Positions 1 through 9,061 are shown, counted from the stretch's first letter. The stretch is DNA of 64,000 nucleotides from Vreelandella boliviensis LC1 (GCF_000236035.1 NZ_JH393258.1:868724-932723), one strand, 5' to 3'. Numbers and translations are program-made. The notes: generated by a model from the letters alone, not told the origin.

Positions 1-672
1 AGCGGCCACGGTATCCGGGCCCTCTTCCAGAATCATGGCTTCCAGTTTCTCGGCGCAGTAAGCGGAGAACTCAAGCTCGGTCATGCCGTGCTGTTCGGCG
101 GCGCGCAGGTAGTAGTGCGGCGCTTCGGTATGGCGAATGGTATCGATGGGCAGATCGAAGTGATCGTGAAATGCTTTCAGACCGGTCAGCGAGCCAGAGG
201 CGATGCCGGAACCGTGGTAGCCGCGCATGCGTGAGATGACTTTTTTCTTCTGCGGGCGGCCCAGCACGTTGTTGTAGTAACGCACGATTTTGAGCTGGGT
301 TTCGTTGGCGTCCGAGCCGGACATGCCGTAATAAACCTTGGACATGTTCATACCGGCGATTTTCAAAATGCGCTCGGAAAGCTCGATCTGCGGTTCGTTA
401 GAGTGACCCACATAGGTGTGATAGTAAGAGAGCTCTAGCGCTTGTTTGTAGATCGCTTCAGCGACTTCGGTGCGACCATAGCCGATGTTGACGCAGTAAA
501 GCCCAGCAAAGCCGTCGATAAATTCACGGCCATCTTTATCCACGATGTTGATGCCTTTACCGCCGGTAATCACGCGGCCCGGTGCATCGCCCTGGGCGAA
601 ATCACGCAGGTGGGTAGAGGCGTGGAAAGTGACTTTACGGTCGCGTTCGATCAAATCCTGATGCAAGCTCAT
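1..672 (-). CDS. doeD: DoeD, diaminobutyrate transaminase (partial, 3' end off window)
   Basis: Class III PLP-dependent aminotransferase that, in ectoine degradation, moves an amino group from L-2,4-diaminobutyrate to give aspartate semialdehyde, the substrate of DoeC. I translated the minus strand from the ATG at 672. It is open for 224 codons to the window edge and reads MSLHQDLIERDRK at the start, then FIDGFAGLYCVNIGYG, then the cofactor-phosphate region YYGMSGSDANETQ and the RGYHGSG motif typical of the family. The PLP-binding lysine lies beyond the window, so catalytic competence cannot be judged. It follows doeC by 71 bp with a GC-rich hairpin between them. The doe neighbours decide the function; by sequence alone another omega-aminotransferase (for example putrescine or beta-alanine) would be possible. 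Confidence 0.88.
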   Translation of the reverse strand, partial: MSLHQDLIERDRKVTFHASTHLRDFAQGDAPGRVITGGKGINIVDKDGREFIDGFAGLYCVNIGYGRTEVAEAIYKQALELSYYHTYVGHSNEPQIELSERILKIAGMNMSKVYYGMSGSDANETQLKIVRYYNNVLGRPQKKKVISRMRGYHGSGIASGSLTGLKAFHDHFDLPIDTIRHTEAPHYYLRAAEQHGMTELEFSAYCAEKLEAMILEEGPDTVAA

Positions 673-694
673 AGCGTTCTCTCTATACGGTAAA

Positions 695-715
695 CCTCCC
701 CGATCTGCGGGGAGG
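695..715 (-). terminator. GC-rich stem-loop between doeC and doeD
   Basis: Perfect 8-bp arms CCTCCCCG (695-702) and CGGGGAGG (708-715) with a 5-nt loop. On the minus strand only a short T run follows, so it is a weak intrinsic terminator at best. It may act as an attenuator or mRNA-stability element that lowers doeD relative to doeC. Confidence 0.5.
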
Positions 716-743
716 GTGTTGTCAATTATTTGGGGCTTGGCAG

Positions 744-2240
744 CTAGCTACCAGAAACGGAACCCAGCGCACCCAGGCAGTAATACTTCGTTTCCAGGTA
801 TTCATCGATACCCGTGGCGCCGCCTTCACGGCCAAGGCCCGACTGCTTCACGCCGCCAAACGGCACCGGCGGGCCAGTCATTTTCACTGAGTTGACGCTG
901 ACCATGCCGTACTCGAGCGCGCGCATTAGTTTCCAGATACGGCGGATATCGTGGGTATAGATATAGGCAGCAAGGCCGTACTCGGTGTCATTGGCCATTT
1001 CGATCACTTCGTCATCGGTGCTGTAAGCGGTAATACCGGCTACCGGAGCGAAGTTCTCTTCCCGCCATACCTTCATTTTTGGCGTTACGCCGGTCAGCAT
1101 CACCGGCATAAAGAAGTTCTCACCGGGCGCCTGGCTTTGATCACCACCGATCACGGTAGCTCCTTTAGAGATGGCGTCATCGACAATCGCGGCGGCTTTT
1201 TCTACCGCCTGGCGGTGAATCAGCGGGCCAAGGTCTATCTCGCTTTGGAGGCCATTGCCCACGGTAAGCGCCGCCATACGCTCGCTGAAATGCTCGACGA
1301 ATTCATCGTGAATGGATTCGTGCACCAGAATGCGGTTGGCTGCCAGACAATCCTGCCCAGCGGTTTGGAACTTAGCGTCTATTGCCGCAAAGGCCGCCTC
1401 TTTAGGATCCATATCAGGCCCGACGATAAACGGCGCGTTGCCCCCCAACTCCAGGGAGAGCCGCTTGACGGTATTTGCGCTTTGCTCAATCAGCAGACGG
1501 CCCACTCGGGTGGAACCGGTGAACGACAACGCCCGAATACGCGATTCGGCGCAGAGAATCTTAGAAACTTCAGCTGGGTCGCCCAGCACCACATTGAAAA
1601 TCCCCGCGGGAATCCCCGCACGCTCGGCCAGCTCCGCCAGCGCCAACGCCGAGTAGGGCGTTTCATTGGCGGGTTTGACGATCACCGGGCAGCCCGCTGC
1701 CAGTGCCGCCGCGGCTTTGCGGGTAATCATCGCCAGCGGAAAGTTCCAAGGCGTAATCATCGCCGCGATACCCACCGGCTCTTTAATGGTACCGAGTGAG
1801 GCGTTGGGAATATGGCTAGGGATGGTCTCGCCGTAGGTGCGTTTGCCCTCTTCGGCGAACCAGCGCACGAAGCTGGCACCGTACTGCACCTCACCACGGG
1901 CATCAGGCAGCGGCTTACCCTGCTCCAGCGTCATAATAGTGGCGAGGTCTTCGCGGTTGGCTTGAATCAGGTCATACCAAGCCAGTAAGCGCTCGCAGCG
2001 CTCGTCGGCGCGTAGTGCCCGCCACTGTACAAAAGCTGCTTCAGCGGCATCTACGGCGGCGGTAATCTGCTCTGCTTCCAGCAACGGGATATGGCCAATG
2101 GCTTCATTGGTGGCGGGGTCATAGACAGCCTCTTCGCGACCGCCTTCCCCGTGGGTCCACTTACCGTTCACGTAGGCGTACTGCCGGAACAGACGCGGAT
2201 CTTCCAGGCGTTTGGCAAGCGTGGTCGATAGTGTGGTCAT
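744..2240 (-). CDS. doeC: DoeC, aspartate-semialdehyde dehydrogenase (ALDH family)
   Basis: NAD(P)-dependent aldehyde dehydrogenase of 498 residues, a normal length for the family. In the ectoine pathway it oxidises aspartate semialdehyde from DoeD to aspartate. The sequence has the ALDH active site: N166 in TPWNFP, cofactor K189 in VIVKP, general base E264 in LELGG and nucleophile C298 in GQDCLAANR. The start is ATG at 2240, with AGGAGAGG a few bases upstream. A 222-bp gap separates it from doeX, so doeCD probably has its own promoter. By sequence alone it resembles GabD-type succinate-semialdehyde dehydrogenases; the aspartate-semialdehyde assignment comes from the doe context. Confidence 0.88.
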   Translation of the reverse strand: MTTLSTTLAKRLEDPRLFRQYAYVNGKWTHGEGGREEAVYDPATNEAIGHIPLLEAEQITAAVDAAEAAFVQWRALRADERCERLLAWYDLIQANREDLATIMTLEQGKPLPDARGEVQYGASFVRWFAEEGKRTYGETIPSHIPNASLGTIKEPVGIAAMITPWNFPLAMITRKAAAALAAGCPVIVKPANETPYSALALAELAERAGIPAGIFNVVLGDPAEVSKILCAESRIRALSFTGSTRVGRLLIEQSANTVKRLSLELGGNAPFIVGPDMDPKEAAFAAIDAKFQTAGQDCLAANRILVHESIHDEFVEHFSERMAALTVGNGLQSEIDLGPLIHRQAVEKAAAIVDDAISKGATVIGGDQSQAPGENFFMPVMLTGVTPKMKVWREENFAPVAGITAYSTDDEVIEMANDTEYGLAAYIYTHDIRRIWKLMRALEYGMVSVNSVKMTGPPVPFGGVKQSGLGREGGATGIDEYLETKYYCLGALGSVSGS

Positions 2241-2462
2241 GGGAACCTCTCCTCAAATGCAGTCTGGCTAACCGAGCGCTGCAGTCACTGTGTGGCATTG
2301 TCAGCAAGCGCTCATTAGCCTTGCCATCGAATGCCTCCAGGTTAATGGAGAGGAGCCACGAAGTGTTTTTGAAAACCAAGCCTTATCGCGCGACTTTTTT
2401 TGTCAGTGGGCGTTTGGCAGTGCTTTTTTTTTGTTGTACTTGGTAATAACTTTTGGTGAGGC

Positions 2463-2939
2463 CTAAAGAATGTCGTCGGTATCAATACCTATGGGAACGC
2501 GCTTGACGGTTTTGGTCACGATATAGGTGAAATAGCGCTCGATACCGGCTTCGGAAACCAGCCACTTATCCATTAGGCGTTGATAGCTATCGATAGTGCG
2601 CGCTTCAAACTTCACCAGGTAATCAACCCCGCCCCCCACCGCCACACACTCGGTAACTTCCGGGGTTTGCATCACCAGGGCTTCAAAGCGGTTGAAGCTT
2701 TCGGCGTTGTGCTGTTTAAGCTCGATTTGCACCCAGACAGGGTTGCGCGGTACCAATACCTCGCTATTGATGCGCGCGCTATAGCCCTGGATAACGCCGG
2801 CTTTTTCCAGGCGTTTTACCCGCTCCCAGCAGGGACTGACCGAGAGATTGATTGCTTCGGCCAGCTTCGACTTGGTGATTCGCCCATCGCGGGAGAGGAT
2901 GTCGAGAATTTTCAGATCGTAACGGTCAAGTTTCATCAT
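2463..2939 (-). CDS. doeX: DoeX, Lrp/AsnC-type regulator of ectoine degradation
   Basis: 158-residue Lrp/AsnC transcription factor. Residues 1-60 hold the winged helix-turn-helix (DLKILDILSRDGRITKSKLA, then LSVSPCWERVKRLE). Residues about 65-150 form the RAM effector-binding domain, including the GGGVDYLVKFEA stretch. It starts 8 bp after the doeB stop, so it is co-transcribed with doeAB, matching the doeABX order described in Halomonas elongata. The expected ligand is a pathway intermediate or amino acid. The 222-bp gap before doeC, rich in A and T, is a plausible place for its operator, but I could not identify a convincing site by eye. Confidence 0.87.
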   Translation of the reverse strand: MMKLDRYDLKILDILSRDGRITKSKLAEAINLSVSPCWERVKRLEKAGVIQGYSARINSEVLVPRNPVWVQIELKQHNAESFNRFEALVMQTPEVTECVAVGGGVDYLVKFEARTIDSYQRLMDKWLVSEAGIERYFTYIVTKTVKRVPIGIDTDDIL

Positions 2940-2947
2940 GCCGAGGA

Positions 2948-3979
2948 CTACGCCTCCAGGCGTTCAACAACATCGGCAATCACCGCCAGGGTATCCCCCA
3001 TATTGATCAATGAGGGTGCACGGCGAGCCATCAGAATACCGTCGCGCTCGGCTTTATAGGCAACCGGGTCGGTGCCACTGCGGGTCATGTCGTACACGTA
3101 GGCGATGGTTTGGCCTTTTTTCACCTCATCACCCAGCGCTACCAACAGCTCTAATACGCCGGAGTGCTGGCTCTGCACGTAACAGCTGGCGTCCGGCATA
3201 TCGAGATACATCTGCCCACCTGTGGGCATTTCCACTTCGCCTTCTACCAGACCGTAGTGAATCAGGAAATTGCGCACGCCGCGCTCGGCAATGGCAATGC
3301 TTTGTGGAGTGGAAGTGCCGCCGCCGCCAAGCTCGGTGGCCACAAAGACTTTGCCCTGGCGCTCGCAGGCGGTGTCGAAGAGTTTTTCCGCATCCAGCTC
3401 AAACATCACCATGGCGTAGGGGGCGCCGAACGCTTTGGCGCCTTCCAGTGCGGACTGCTGCTGCGCTTTGTTATCCAGCACGTGGGACGCGCCAAAGGGC
3501 AGAATATCCAGCGTGCGGCCGCCCGAGTGAAGGTCTAGCACCACGTCCGCCATGGGCACCAACACGCGGGTGAAGTAGTCGGCAATTTGCGGCGTGACGC
3601 TGCCGTTGGGGTCGCCGGGGAAACTGCGGTTGAGGTTGCCTTTATCCATCGGCGAGGTGCGCTTGCCCGCCATGACCGCCGGAGTATTCATACACGGTAC
3701 GATAATCACTCGCCCCGTGACGTCTTCTGCCTTCAGCGTTGAAGATAGCTTCAGCAGCGAGGTAATACCCTCATATTCATCGCCGTGGTTACCGCCGGTC
3801 AAAAGCGCCGTGGGGCCGTCGCCGTTTTTAACCACGGTCACCGGAATCATCACCGCACCCCAGGCAGACTCATCGGTAGAGATCGGCAGCTTTAAAAAAC
3901 CGTGCTGCACGCCATCGACATCAAAATCAACGGTGGCGGAAATTGGGCTAGGCCGCAGTTGGCTCGCTTGATCGGTCAT
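2948..3979 (-). CDS. doeB: DoeB, N-alpha-acetyl-L-2,4-diaminobutyrate deacetylase
   Basis: 343-residue zinc deacetylase of the AstE/aspartoacylase-like M14 group. It removes acetate from N-alpha-acetyl-diaminobutyrate, the product of DoeA. The zinc-binding motif is visible as GGNHGDEYEG (62-71, H65 and E68) with the third ligand in DLHSGG (H151). The substrate-arginine type segment NLNRSFPGDP is at about 115-124. The gene lies between doeA (39 bp upstream) and doeX (8 bp downstream). The C-terminal part (about 260-340) is a small beta-rich domain common in these deacetylases. Confidence 0.9.
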   Translation of the reverse strand: MTDQASQLRPSPISATVDFDVDGVQHGFLKLPISTDESAWGAVMIPVTVVKNGDGPTALLTGGNHGDEYEGITSLLKLSSTLKAEDVTGRVIIVPCMNTPAVMAGKRTSPMDKGNLNRSFPGDPNGSVTPQIADYFTRVLVPMADVVLDLHSGGRTLDILPFGASHVLDNKAQQQSALEGAKAFGAPYAMVMFELDAEKLFDTACERQGKVFVATELGGGGTSTPQSIAIAERGVRNFLIHYGLVEGEVEMPTGGQMYLDMPDASCYVQSQHSGVLELLVALGDEVKKGQTIAYVYDMTRSGTDPVAYKAERDGILMARRAPSLINMGDTLAVIADVVERLEA

Positions 3980-4018
3980 TGGATGTTCCTTTGTTTACAA
4001 ACCACTGTTTACAAACCA

Positions 4019-5233
4019 CTACTTAACAAACAGCTGGCGCGGAAAATTGGCCAGGGTTTCGCAGCCATCTTCGGTAATCAAGATGCTTTCGGTAATTTCC
4101 AAGCCCCAGTTTTCTTCCCAGAGCCCCGGCATAAAGTGGAACGTCATGCCCGGCTCCAGAATAGTGTCATCCGAGGGGCGAAGGCTCATGGTGCGCTCAC
4201 CCCAGTCGGGTGGGTACGAAATACCGATGGGATAACCACAGCGGGCACCGCCGCGGTCAAAACCGTATTTATCCATGGCAGCACCTAACGCCATAGCAAT
4301 ATCTGCCGTGCGATTCCCTGGTTTGGCCACCGCCAAGCCGTTTTCGATGCCTTCCAAAAGGGCGGACTCCGCACGAATAAAATCCGTTGGCGGTGTGCCC
4401 AGAAACACGGTGCGCGACATCGGTGCGTGGTAGCGCTTAAACACCCCGGCAATCTCAAAGAAGGTACCTTCACCTTTGCGAAACGGCGTGTCGTCCCAGG
4501 TCAGGTGCGGCGCGGCGGCGTCTTTACCAGTAGGCAGCATGGGCACAATGGCGGGATAGTCGCCGCCAAATACTTTGCCGTTCTCATCCACAAAACCTTC
4601 GATACCAACGCGGTAAATCTCCGACACCAGCTTGCTCTTGGGCAAGCCTGGCTCAATGACTTCCAGAATACGCGTATGCATGCCTTCCACGATCTTGGCA
4701 GCAATGCGCATATAGGCCACTTCTTGCGGCGATTTGATCGCCCGGCACCAGTTCACCAGCGAATTGGCATCCATAAAGCGCGCATGGGGTAGCTCGCGCA
4801 ACAGGCTTAGGTAGGCTTTGGCGGAGAAGTAGTAGTTATCCATCTCCATGCCCACTACCCCCAGATGCCAGCCGCGATCAGGCATGATCGACTGAGCCAG
4901 ATACTCCATCGGGTGCATGTCCGGATTCTGTACGTAGTAATCCGGATAGTAGGTAATGTTGTCGGGATCGATCCAGCAGGTACGCAGGGCACCGTTGGCG
5001 TCCATGCGCCGTCCGAACCATACAGGTTCGCCTTCAAGGCCCACCAGCACACACTGATGCACATAAAACGACCAACCGTCGTAGCCGGTTAGCCAAGCCA
5101 TATTGGAAGGGTCACTGACAATCAGTACGTCAATGCCACGACTGGCCATTTCAGCGCGCACTTTCCACAGGCGGGTAGCGTACTCTTCGCGCGTGAAAGG
5201 CAGGGAAACCTGAGTCATCGGCCAACTCGCCAT
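4019..5233 (-). CDS. doeA: DoeA, ectoine hydrolase (M24 creatinase-like)
   Basis: 404-residue member of the creatinase/prolidase (M24) fold that opens the ectoine ring to N-acetyl-diaminobutyrate as the first cytoplasmic step of ectoine breakdown. Residues about 20-150 are the creatinase N-terminal domain (VLIVSDPSNMAWLTGYDGWSFYVHQ). The pita-bread domain follows (AGVFKRYHAPMSRTVFLG, then GMTFHFMPGLWEENWGLEITESILIT). It is the first gene of a doeA-B-X transcript. The ATG at 5233 was chosen because the next in-frame ATG (5218) has no Shine-Dalgarno; even so, the site upstream of 5233 (GGTGATCC) is weak. Confidence 0.9.
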   Translation of the reverse strand: MASWPMTQVSLPFTREEYATRLWKVRAEMASRGIDVLIVSDPSNMAWLTGYDGWSFYVHQCVLVGLEGEPVWFGRRMDANGALRTCWIDPDNITYYPDYYVQNPDMHPMEYLAQSIMPDRGWHLGVVGMEMDNYYFSAKAYLSLLRELPHARFMDANSLVNWCRAIKSPQEVAYMRIAAKIVEGMHTRILEVIEPGLPKSKLVSEIYRVGIEGFVDENGKVFGGDYPAIVPMLPTGKDAAAPHLTWDDTPFRKGEGTFFEIAGVFKRYHAPMSRTVFLGTPPTDFIRAESALLEGIENGLAVAKPGNRTADIAMALGAAMDKYGFDRGGARCGYPIGISYPPDWGERTMSLRPSDDTILEPGMTFHFMPGLWEENWGLEITESILITEDGCETLANFPRQLFVK

Positions 5234-5238
5234 TAAGG

Positions 5239-5397
5239 ATCACCAAGAACCAGCGCACTACCTACTATAGGCACGCAACGCTGGGCCACAGGATCGACCT
5301 GGCCACCACCGATCAGGCGTCGGGGTTGCATCTGCTGCCGTTGCAGCAGGCCCGCCAATGTCGTCTTAAGCCGATACTAGCACCGACCCTTGGTTAG
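5239..5397 (+). pseudogene. Possible remnant of a MocR-type (GntR/aminotransferase) regulator
   Basis: Between doeA and the next gene, one plus-strand frame is open from about 5239 to a stop at 5395-5397. It reads TTYYRHATLGHRIDLATTDQ followed by ASGLHLLPLQQARQ. The LGHRIDLATTD...GLHLL portion resembles the C-terminal aminotransferase-like domain of MocR regulators. EnuR, a MocR protein, often accompanies ectoine catabolism genes. The match is short and by eye only, so this is a tentative call. The stretch also contains a 7-bp inverted repeat CTGCTGC/GCAGCAG (5332-5349). Confidence 0.25.
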
Positions 5398-5523
5398 TGG
5401 TCAAAGGCTTTATGACAAAAAGTGTATACGGCACCGTTATTTGCACAAAGCGAGCTTGCAACAACCTTGAGTGCTCACCATGATAGCTTGCAGTAATGAC
5501 ACTTTTATCAAGAGGGGAACAAG

Positions 5524-6459
5524 ATGAAAATTGTTGTGCATATTGATGAGGCTGAACAGTGGCAAGCGGCGCTTGCTGAAGCGCTACCCCAAGCCACCGT
5601 TCTCACCAGCGAAGCGCCAGCGGATGAGCGTAAAAATGCTGACTATCTCGCCATCTGGAAAGCTCCCGCACATTTGCTGCAAGAGCAGACCCAGCTCAAA
5701 GGCATCATCAATTTGGGCGCTGGAGTGGATTACCTGCTCAAAACCCCAGGCCTGCCCAGCGATGTACCGATTGTAAAATTGCGTGATGCGGGCATGGGCG
5801 AGCTGATGGCCGATTACGCCCTGTATGGCGTGCTGCACTTCTACCGCAGTATGGATCGTTACCTAGAGCAGCAGCAAAACGCCACTTGGAAGCCGCAAGA
5901 AGTGGTGGAAAAATCACAGTGGCCGGTGGGCGTATTAGGTCTGGGTGCTATTGGCAGCTTTGTGGCCAGCGCCGTGCAGCAAGCTGGCTTCCCGGTGCTG
6001 GGCTGGAGCCGTTCACCCAAGCAGATCAGTGGCGTGCACTGCTTTCATGGTGATGACGGGCTAACCGAACTGCTCGGCCAAGTGCAAAGCCTTATTACTA
6101 TTCTCCCCGACACGACGGCGACTCAACATATTCTCAACGCCCAGCGGCTGGCCCAACTTCCCCAAGGCGCTAGCGTGATTAACCCAGGGCGGGGCAGCTT
6201 GATTGATGAACAGGCGCTATTAGTAGCATTGGGTAGCGACCACCAGTCGGGGCACCTGCGGGGTGCGCTGTTGGATGTATTCCAGGAAGAGCCGTTACCC
6301 ACTGACAATCCGCTATGGCAACACCCTAAGGTAATCGTAACACCACATATGGCTGCCCCCACACCGCTAAATGATGCTATCGACCAGGTGATCTCCTATT
6401 TGCATGCCTTTGAATCGGGTGAAAAACTTGCCACGATCAATCCGGAGGCAGGCTACTGA
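5524..6459 (+). CDS. GhrA-like glyoxylate/hydroxypyruvate reductase
   Basis: 311-residue D-isomer-specific 2-hydroxyacid dehydrogenase, close in length to E. coli GhrA. It is expected to reduce glyoxylate and hydroxypyruvate with NADPH in the cytoplasm. The Rossmann motif GLGAIG is at 139-144, followed by WSRSPK, which fits an NADP-preferring pocket. The catalytic trio is present: R223 in NPGRGSLID, E256 in FQEEPLP and H275 in TPHMAA. It begins 13 bases after an AGAGGGG Shine-Dalgarno. It is transcribed away from doeA across a 290-bp spacer. A link to neighbouring catabolic clusters, such as recycling glycolate-level C2 products, is only inference. Confidence 0.82.
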   Translation: MKIVVHIDEAEQWQAALAEALPQATVLTSEAPADERKNADYLAIWKAPAHLLQEQTQLKGIINLGAGVDYLLKTPGLPSDVPIVKLRDAGMGELMADYALYGVLHFYRSMDRYLEQQQNATWKPQEVVEKSQWPVGVLGLGAIGSFVASAVQQAGFPVLGWSRSPKQISGVHCFHGDDGLTELLGQVQSLITILPDTTATQHILNAQRLAQLPQGASVINPGRGSLIDEQALLVALGSDHQSGHLRGALLDVFQEEPLPTDNPLWQHPKVIVTPHMAAPTPLNDAIDQVISYLHAFESGEKLATINPEAGY

Positions 6460-6535
6460 CGCCACACCCCGCCCCGGTTATACTGGGGGGCAGAGAACCA
6501 AGTGCTCATTATAGGCTCTTAGGAAGATACCACTT

Positions 6536-7273
6536 ATGGAGGAAGGGCCCTTGGTCAATGTTCTCGCACGACTGTCAGGCCGCGTGGTTGCATGCATGGG
6601 GTTGAGTCTTTCCGTCTTGTGTTCTAGTGACATGGCGTTAGCAGCATACACTCTAAAAGACCCGCAGCTCTTTGAAGCCCCCAGGCCTTTTGAAGCACAA
6701 TACCGGCTTGAGGTTCGCGGTTGGCCTGGGGCTACCATTACCCATAGCCTCTCTAACGAAGGGAATCACTGGTTAAGCGATATGCGCTTTTCGATTACCG
6801 TGGCACGCGGCCAGGAGTTCAGCCGCTTTTCGCTTGATGGCGATGATACTCACGCACTGCTCTTTAACAGCAGCTACTCGGTGCTGGGCATGGGTGATAG
6901 CTACCAATTAAACGAAAGTGATATTCCCACCCTAGATCGTCAAACGGCGCTGTTTGATCTCTCGCGCCGAGCGGGACACGAAAACTGTATAGAGAGCGCT
7001 CCCTGCACGATTGAGTTTGTTGATCAAAAAGGTCGCGATGAGCACTTCCAATACTACGTTACCGACCCAGGCAGCATTGAGGTTCCCGCTGGAGAGTTCG
7101 AAGCACTGAATGTGTCGCTCATTGATATCGAGAAGCCCGACCGCCTGCTAACCATTAGCTTTCACCCCGACTGGCCTGGGCTGATCCTCTCTGCTGTGTA
7201 CCATAAAGAGGGCCGCCGTGAAACGCAGCTGACATTAACTCGATTCCAACCAGACGGGGGCGCGACGCCCTAA
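6536..7273 (+). CDS. DUF3108-type periplasmic protein
   Basis: 245-residue exported protein with a hydrophobic signal segment near residues 17-37 ending around ALAAYT. The body is beta-rich (FEAQYRLEVRGWPGATITHSL, then GEFEALNVSLI and LLTISFHPDWPGLILSAVYHKEG). This is the pattern of DUF3108 proteins, which are thought to sit in the periplasm. No enzymatic residues can be assigned. Two cysteines (ENCIESAPCTIE) could form a disulfide. The ATG at 6536 has AGGAAG nine bases upstream, but a TTG at 6551 behind GGAGGAA is an equally good start and would still leave a full signal peptide. The stop abuts the lysO start, so the two are probably co-transcribed. Confidence 0.65.
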   Translation: MEEGPLVNVLARLSGRVVACMGLSLSVLCSSDMALAAYTLKDPQLFEAPRPFEAQYRLEVRGWPGATITHSLSNEGNHWLSDMRFSITVARGQEFSRFSLDGDDTHALLFNSSYSVLGMGDSYQLNESDIPTLDRQTALFDLSRRAGHENCIESAPCTIEFVDQKGRDEHFQYYVTDPGSIEVPAGEFEALNVSLIDIEKPDRLLTISFHPDWPGLILSAVYHKEGRRETQLTLTRFQPDGGATP

Positions 7274-8206
7274 ATGTTTTCCGGTTTATTGATTGTTCTA
7301 CTACCGCTATTCCTCGGCTACTTGGTTCGTATTCGTTCCACGCAGCTACAGAATCTGATCAACCGAGCGGTTAATAGCTCGGTCTATCTGATCCTACTGT
7401 TCATGGGGATAAGTCTTGCCGGCCTTGAAAACCTGTCTAGCCAGCTTTCACGCTTGGGCGGTAACGCCTTACTATTGTTTAGCATTACCACGCTGTTTAA
7501 CTTAGCAGCGCTATGGTGGCTTTCCCGGCGGGTGCGTTTAAGCACGGGTGACTCTCCGGTGGTTAAAGACGCCCCTACCAGCAAACTAGCCGCCATGCAG
7601 GGTTCGCTGTTGCTGGTGGGTGTGGTGGCTGTCGGCGTCACGCTCGGGCTACTGCTTGGCCCCATGGTAGGCGAAACACTTTTTACCACGGCAGACTGGC
7701 TCGCCGAATGGGTGCTTTATATTCTATTGGCACTGATTGGCTGCCAACTGCGCAACTCCGGCATGCCGCTCAAACAGATTTTGCTCAACCGTATGGGACT
7801 GGCGATTGCTGTGACGCTGGCAATAAGTTCGCTGCTAGCAGGCTTAGCCGCCGCCCCGCTGCTCTCGCTGAGCTGGAATGAAGGCCTTGCCATGGCATCA
7901 GGCTTTGGCTGGTACTCGCTTTCCGCCATCTTGATCGGCGATCAGCTTGGCCCATTGATGGGCGGCGTGGCGTTCTTCAACGACCTGACACGTGAACTGC
8001 TGGCGTTTATCCTGATTCCGCTAGTCATTCATCGCCACACCGCCTTGGCGATTGGCTACGGTGGCGCCACCTCCATGGATTTCACTCTGCCGGTGATTCA
8101 ACAGCACGGTGGCGTGGCCTGCGTGCCTATCGCCGTGGTCAGTGGGTTTATTCTCTCGCTGCTTTCGCCGCCGCTGATTCTGTTTTTTCTTTCGCTGTCA
8201 GGTTAG
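7274..8206 (+). CDS. lysO: LysO-type (DUF340) L-lysine exporter
   Basis: 310-residue inner-membrane protein with about eight hydrophobic segments, matching the length and pattern of E. coli LysO (YbjE), which exports L-lysine and toxic analogues. Family-like stretches include the N-terminal LIVLLPLFLGYLVRI and the C-terminal SGFGWYSLSAILIGDQLGP and GGATSMDFTLPVIQQHGG. The ATG follows the previous stop directly, so translation may be coupled to the DUF3108 gene. It overlaps the end of the convergent GntR gene by 4 bp. The substrate is inferred from family membership only. Confidence 0.82.
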   Translation: MFSGLLIVLLPLFLGYLVRIRSTQLQNLINRAVNSSVYLILLFMGISLAGLENLSSQLSRLGGNALLLFSITTLFNLAALWWLSRRVRLSTGDSPVVKDAPTSKLAAMQGSLLLVGVVAVGVTLGLLLGPMVGETLFTTADWLAEWVLYILLALIGCQLRNSGMPLKQILLNRMGLAIAVTLAISSLLAGLAAAPLLSLSWNEGLAMASGFGWYSLSAILIGDQLGPLMGGVAFFNDLTRELLAFILIPLVIHRHTALAIGYGGATSMDFTLPVIQQHGGVACVPIAVVSGFILSLLSPPLILFFLSLSG

Positions 8207-8931
8207 CTGTTTAAGCAATAGAGCAAGCGTGCGCGCTCTAAGTGCTTACGCATCTCCTCTACAGCTGCTTCCTTATCGCCCTGCTCAATACAGTCAATAA
8301 TTTTGGCGTGCTCCAGCAGAGTAATATCTTCATTCCCCTCCCAGTGCAGCAAGCTCGCGTGAAAACGCGCCAGCCAGCCCAGCATGGCTTGACTAGTTGC
8401 CATAAAAATGGGATTGCGGGTTATCCCGGCAATGGCGGTATGAAACGCCATATCGACCTCAATAAAGGCCTGAGCATCGCCATTTAAATGCCCGCGCTGT
8501 TGCTCCAACAGCTCTCTCAACTGAGCAATGTCTGCCTCAGAGGCCTGACCTGTCGCCTTCTCCACCATACCCAGTTCAAAAAATATGCGTGCCTCTTTAA
8601 GTTGCTCAAGCGACTGTGACGAGCTAGCTAGCATATGACGAGCGGTTAAATCGATCTGCGACATCAACCCCACCGCCGTCGGCTGCAGCACTTTAGGTCG
8701 CTGGCCATGATTTATTTCAACCAGCCCGATACGTTCAAGTGTTTGCATCGCCTCTCGAATGGCCGGCCTTCCCACACCATAGCTATCCATCAGCTCGCGC
8801 TCAGAAGGCAGCATATCTCCAGGCGTGTACTGGCCCGCCTCAATCATTTCATACAAACGATCAAACACCTCATCTGACAGCTTGCGCCGAGTAATTTTAG
8901 GGGCTGGTTGCACGGCTATTTCTCCTCGCAA
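8203..8931 (-). CDS. FadR-subfamily GntR regulator of the acid-sugar cluster
   Basis: 242-residue GntR regulator. Residues about 12-75 are the winged helix-turn-helix (LSDEVFDRLYEMIEAGQYTPG, then LPSERELMDSYGVGRPAIREAMQTLERIGLVEI). The C-terminal all-helical FCD domain spans about 95-225 and contains the metal-type residues D, H and H in VDMAFHTAIAGITRNP and later LLEHAKIIDCIE. It is divergent from the ApnO-like gene across 215 bp. The usual arrangement would make it a sugar-acid-responsive repressor of the 9147-15547 operon. The inducer is unknown; the pathway substrate or the 3-oxo intermediate is a natural guess. Confidence 0.85.
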   Translation of the reverse strand: MRGEIAVQPAPKITRRKLSDEVFDRLYEMIEAGQYTPGDMLPSERELMDSYGVGRPAIREAMQTLERIGLVEINHGQRPKVLQPTAVGLMSQIDLTARHMLASSSQSLEQLKEARIFFELGMVEKATGQASEADIAQLRELLEQQRGHLNGDAQAFIEVDMAFHTAIAGITRNPIFMATSQAMLGWLARFHASLLHWEGNEDITLLEHAKIIDCIEQGDKEAAVEEMRKHLERARLLYCLNS

Positions 8932-9049
8932 GCCAAATAGCGGCTTGGTTATCCATTAAGCATCAGCAGTCTAGCGCTGCAGTTCGATAAATTTGGCAAA
9001 TTTTACTTAAATACGACCAAAGCAGCATTTGACAGACTGCTATAGATAT

Positions 9050-9061
9050 TATGTCATCATA
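9050..9061. promoter_or_regulatory. Candidate GntR operator upstream of the ApnO-like gene
   Basis: TATGTCATCATA has inverted TATG/CATA arms around a 4-bp centre. It lies about 85 bp upstream of the operon start, in the intergenic region shared with the FadR-type gene. A TTGACA hexamer (9029-9034) lies just upstream, although no well-spaced -10 is obvious. The size fits FadR-family sites; binding is inferred from position. Confidence 0.35.

Noticed and set aside
951..1799. Long plus-strand frame opposite doeC
   Set aside because: It is the antisense shadow of a well-supported dehydrogenase; its translation has no domain and no upstream Shine-Dalgarno.
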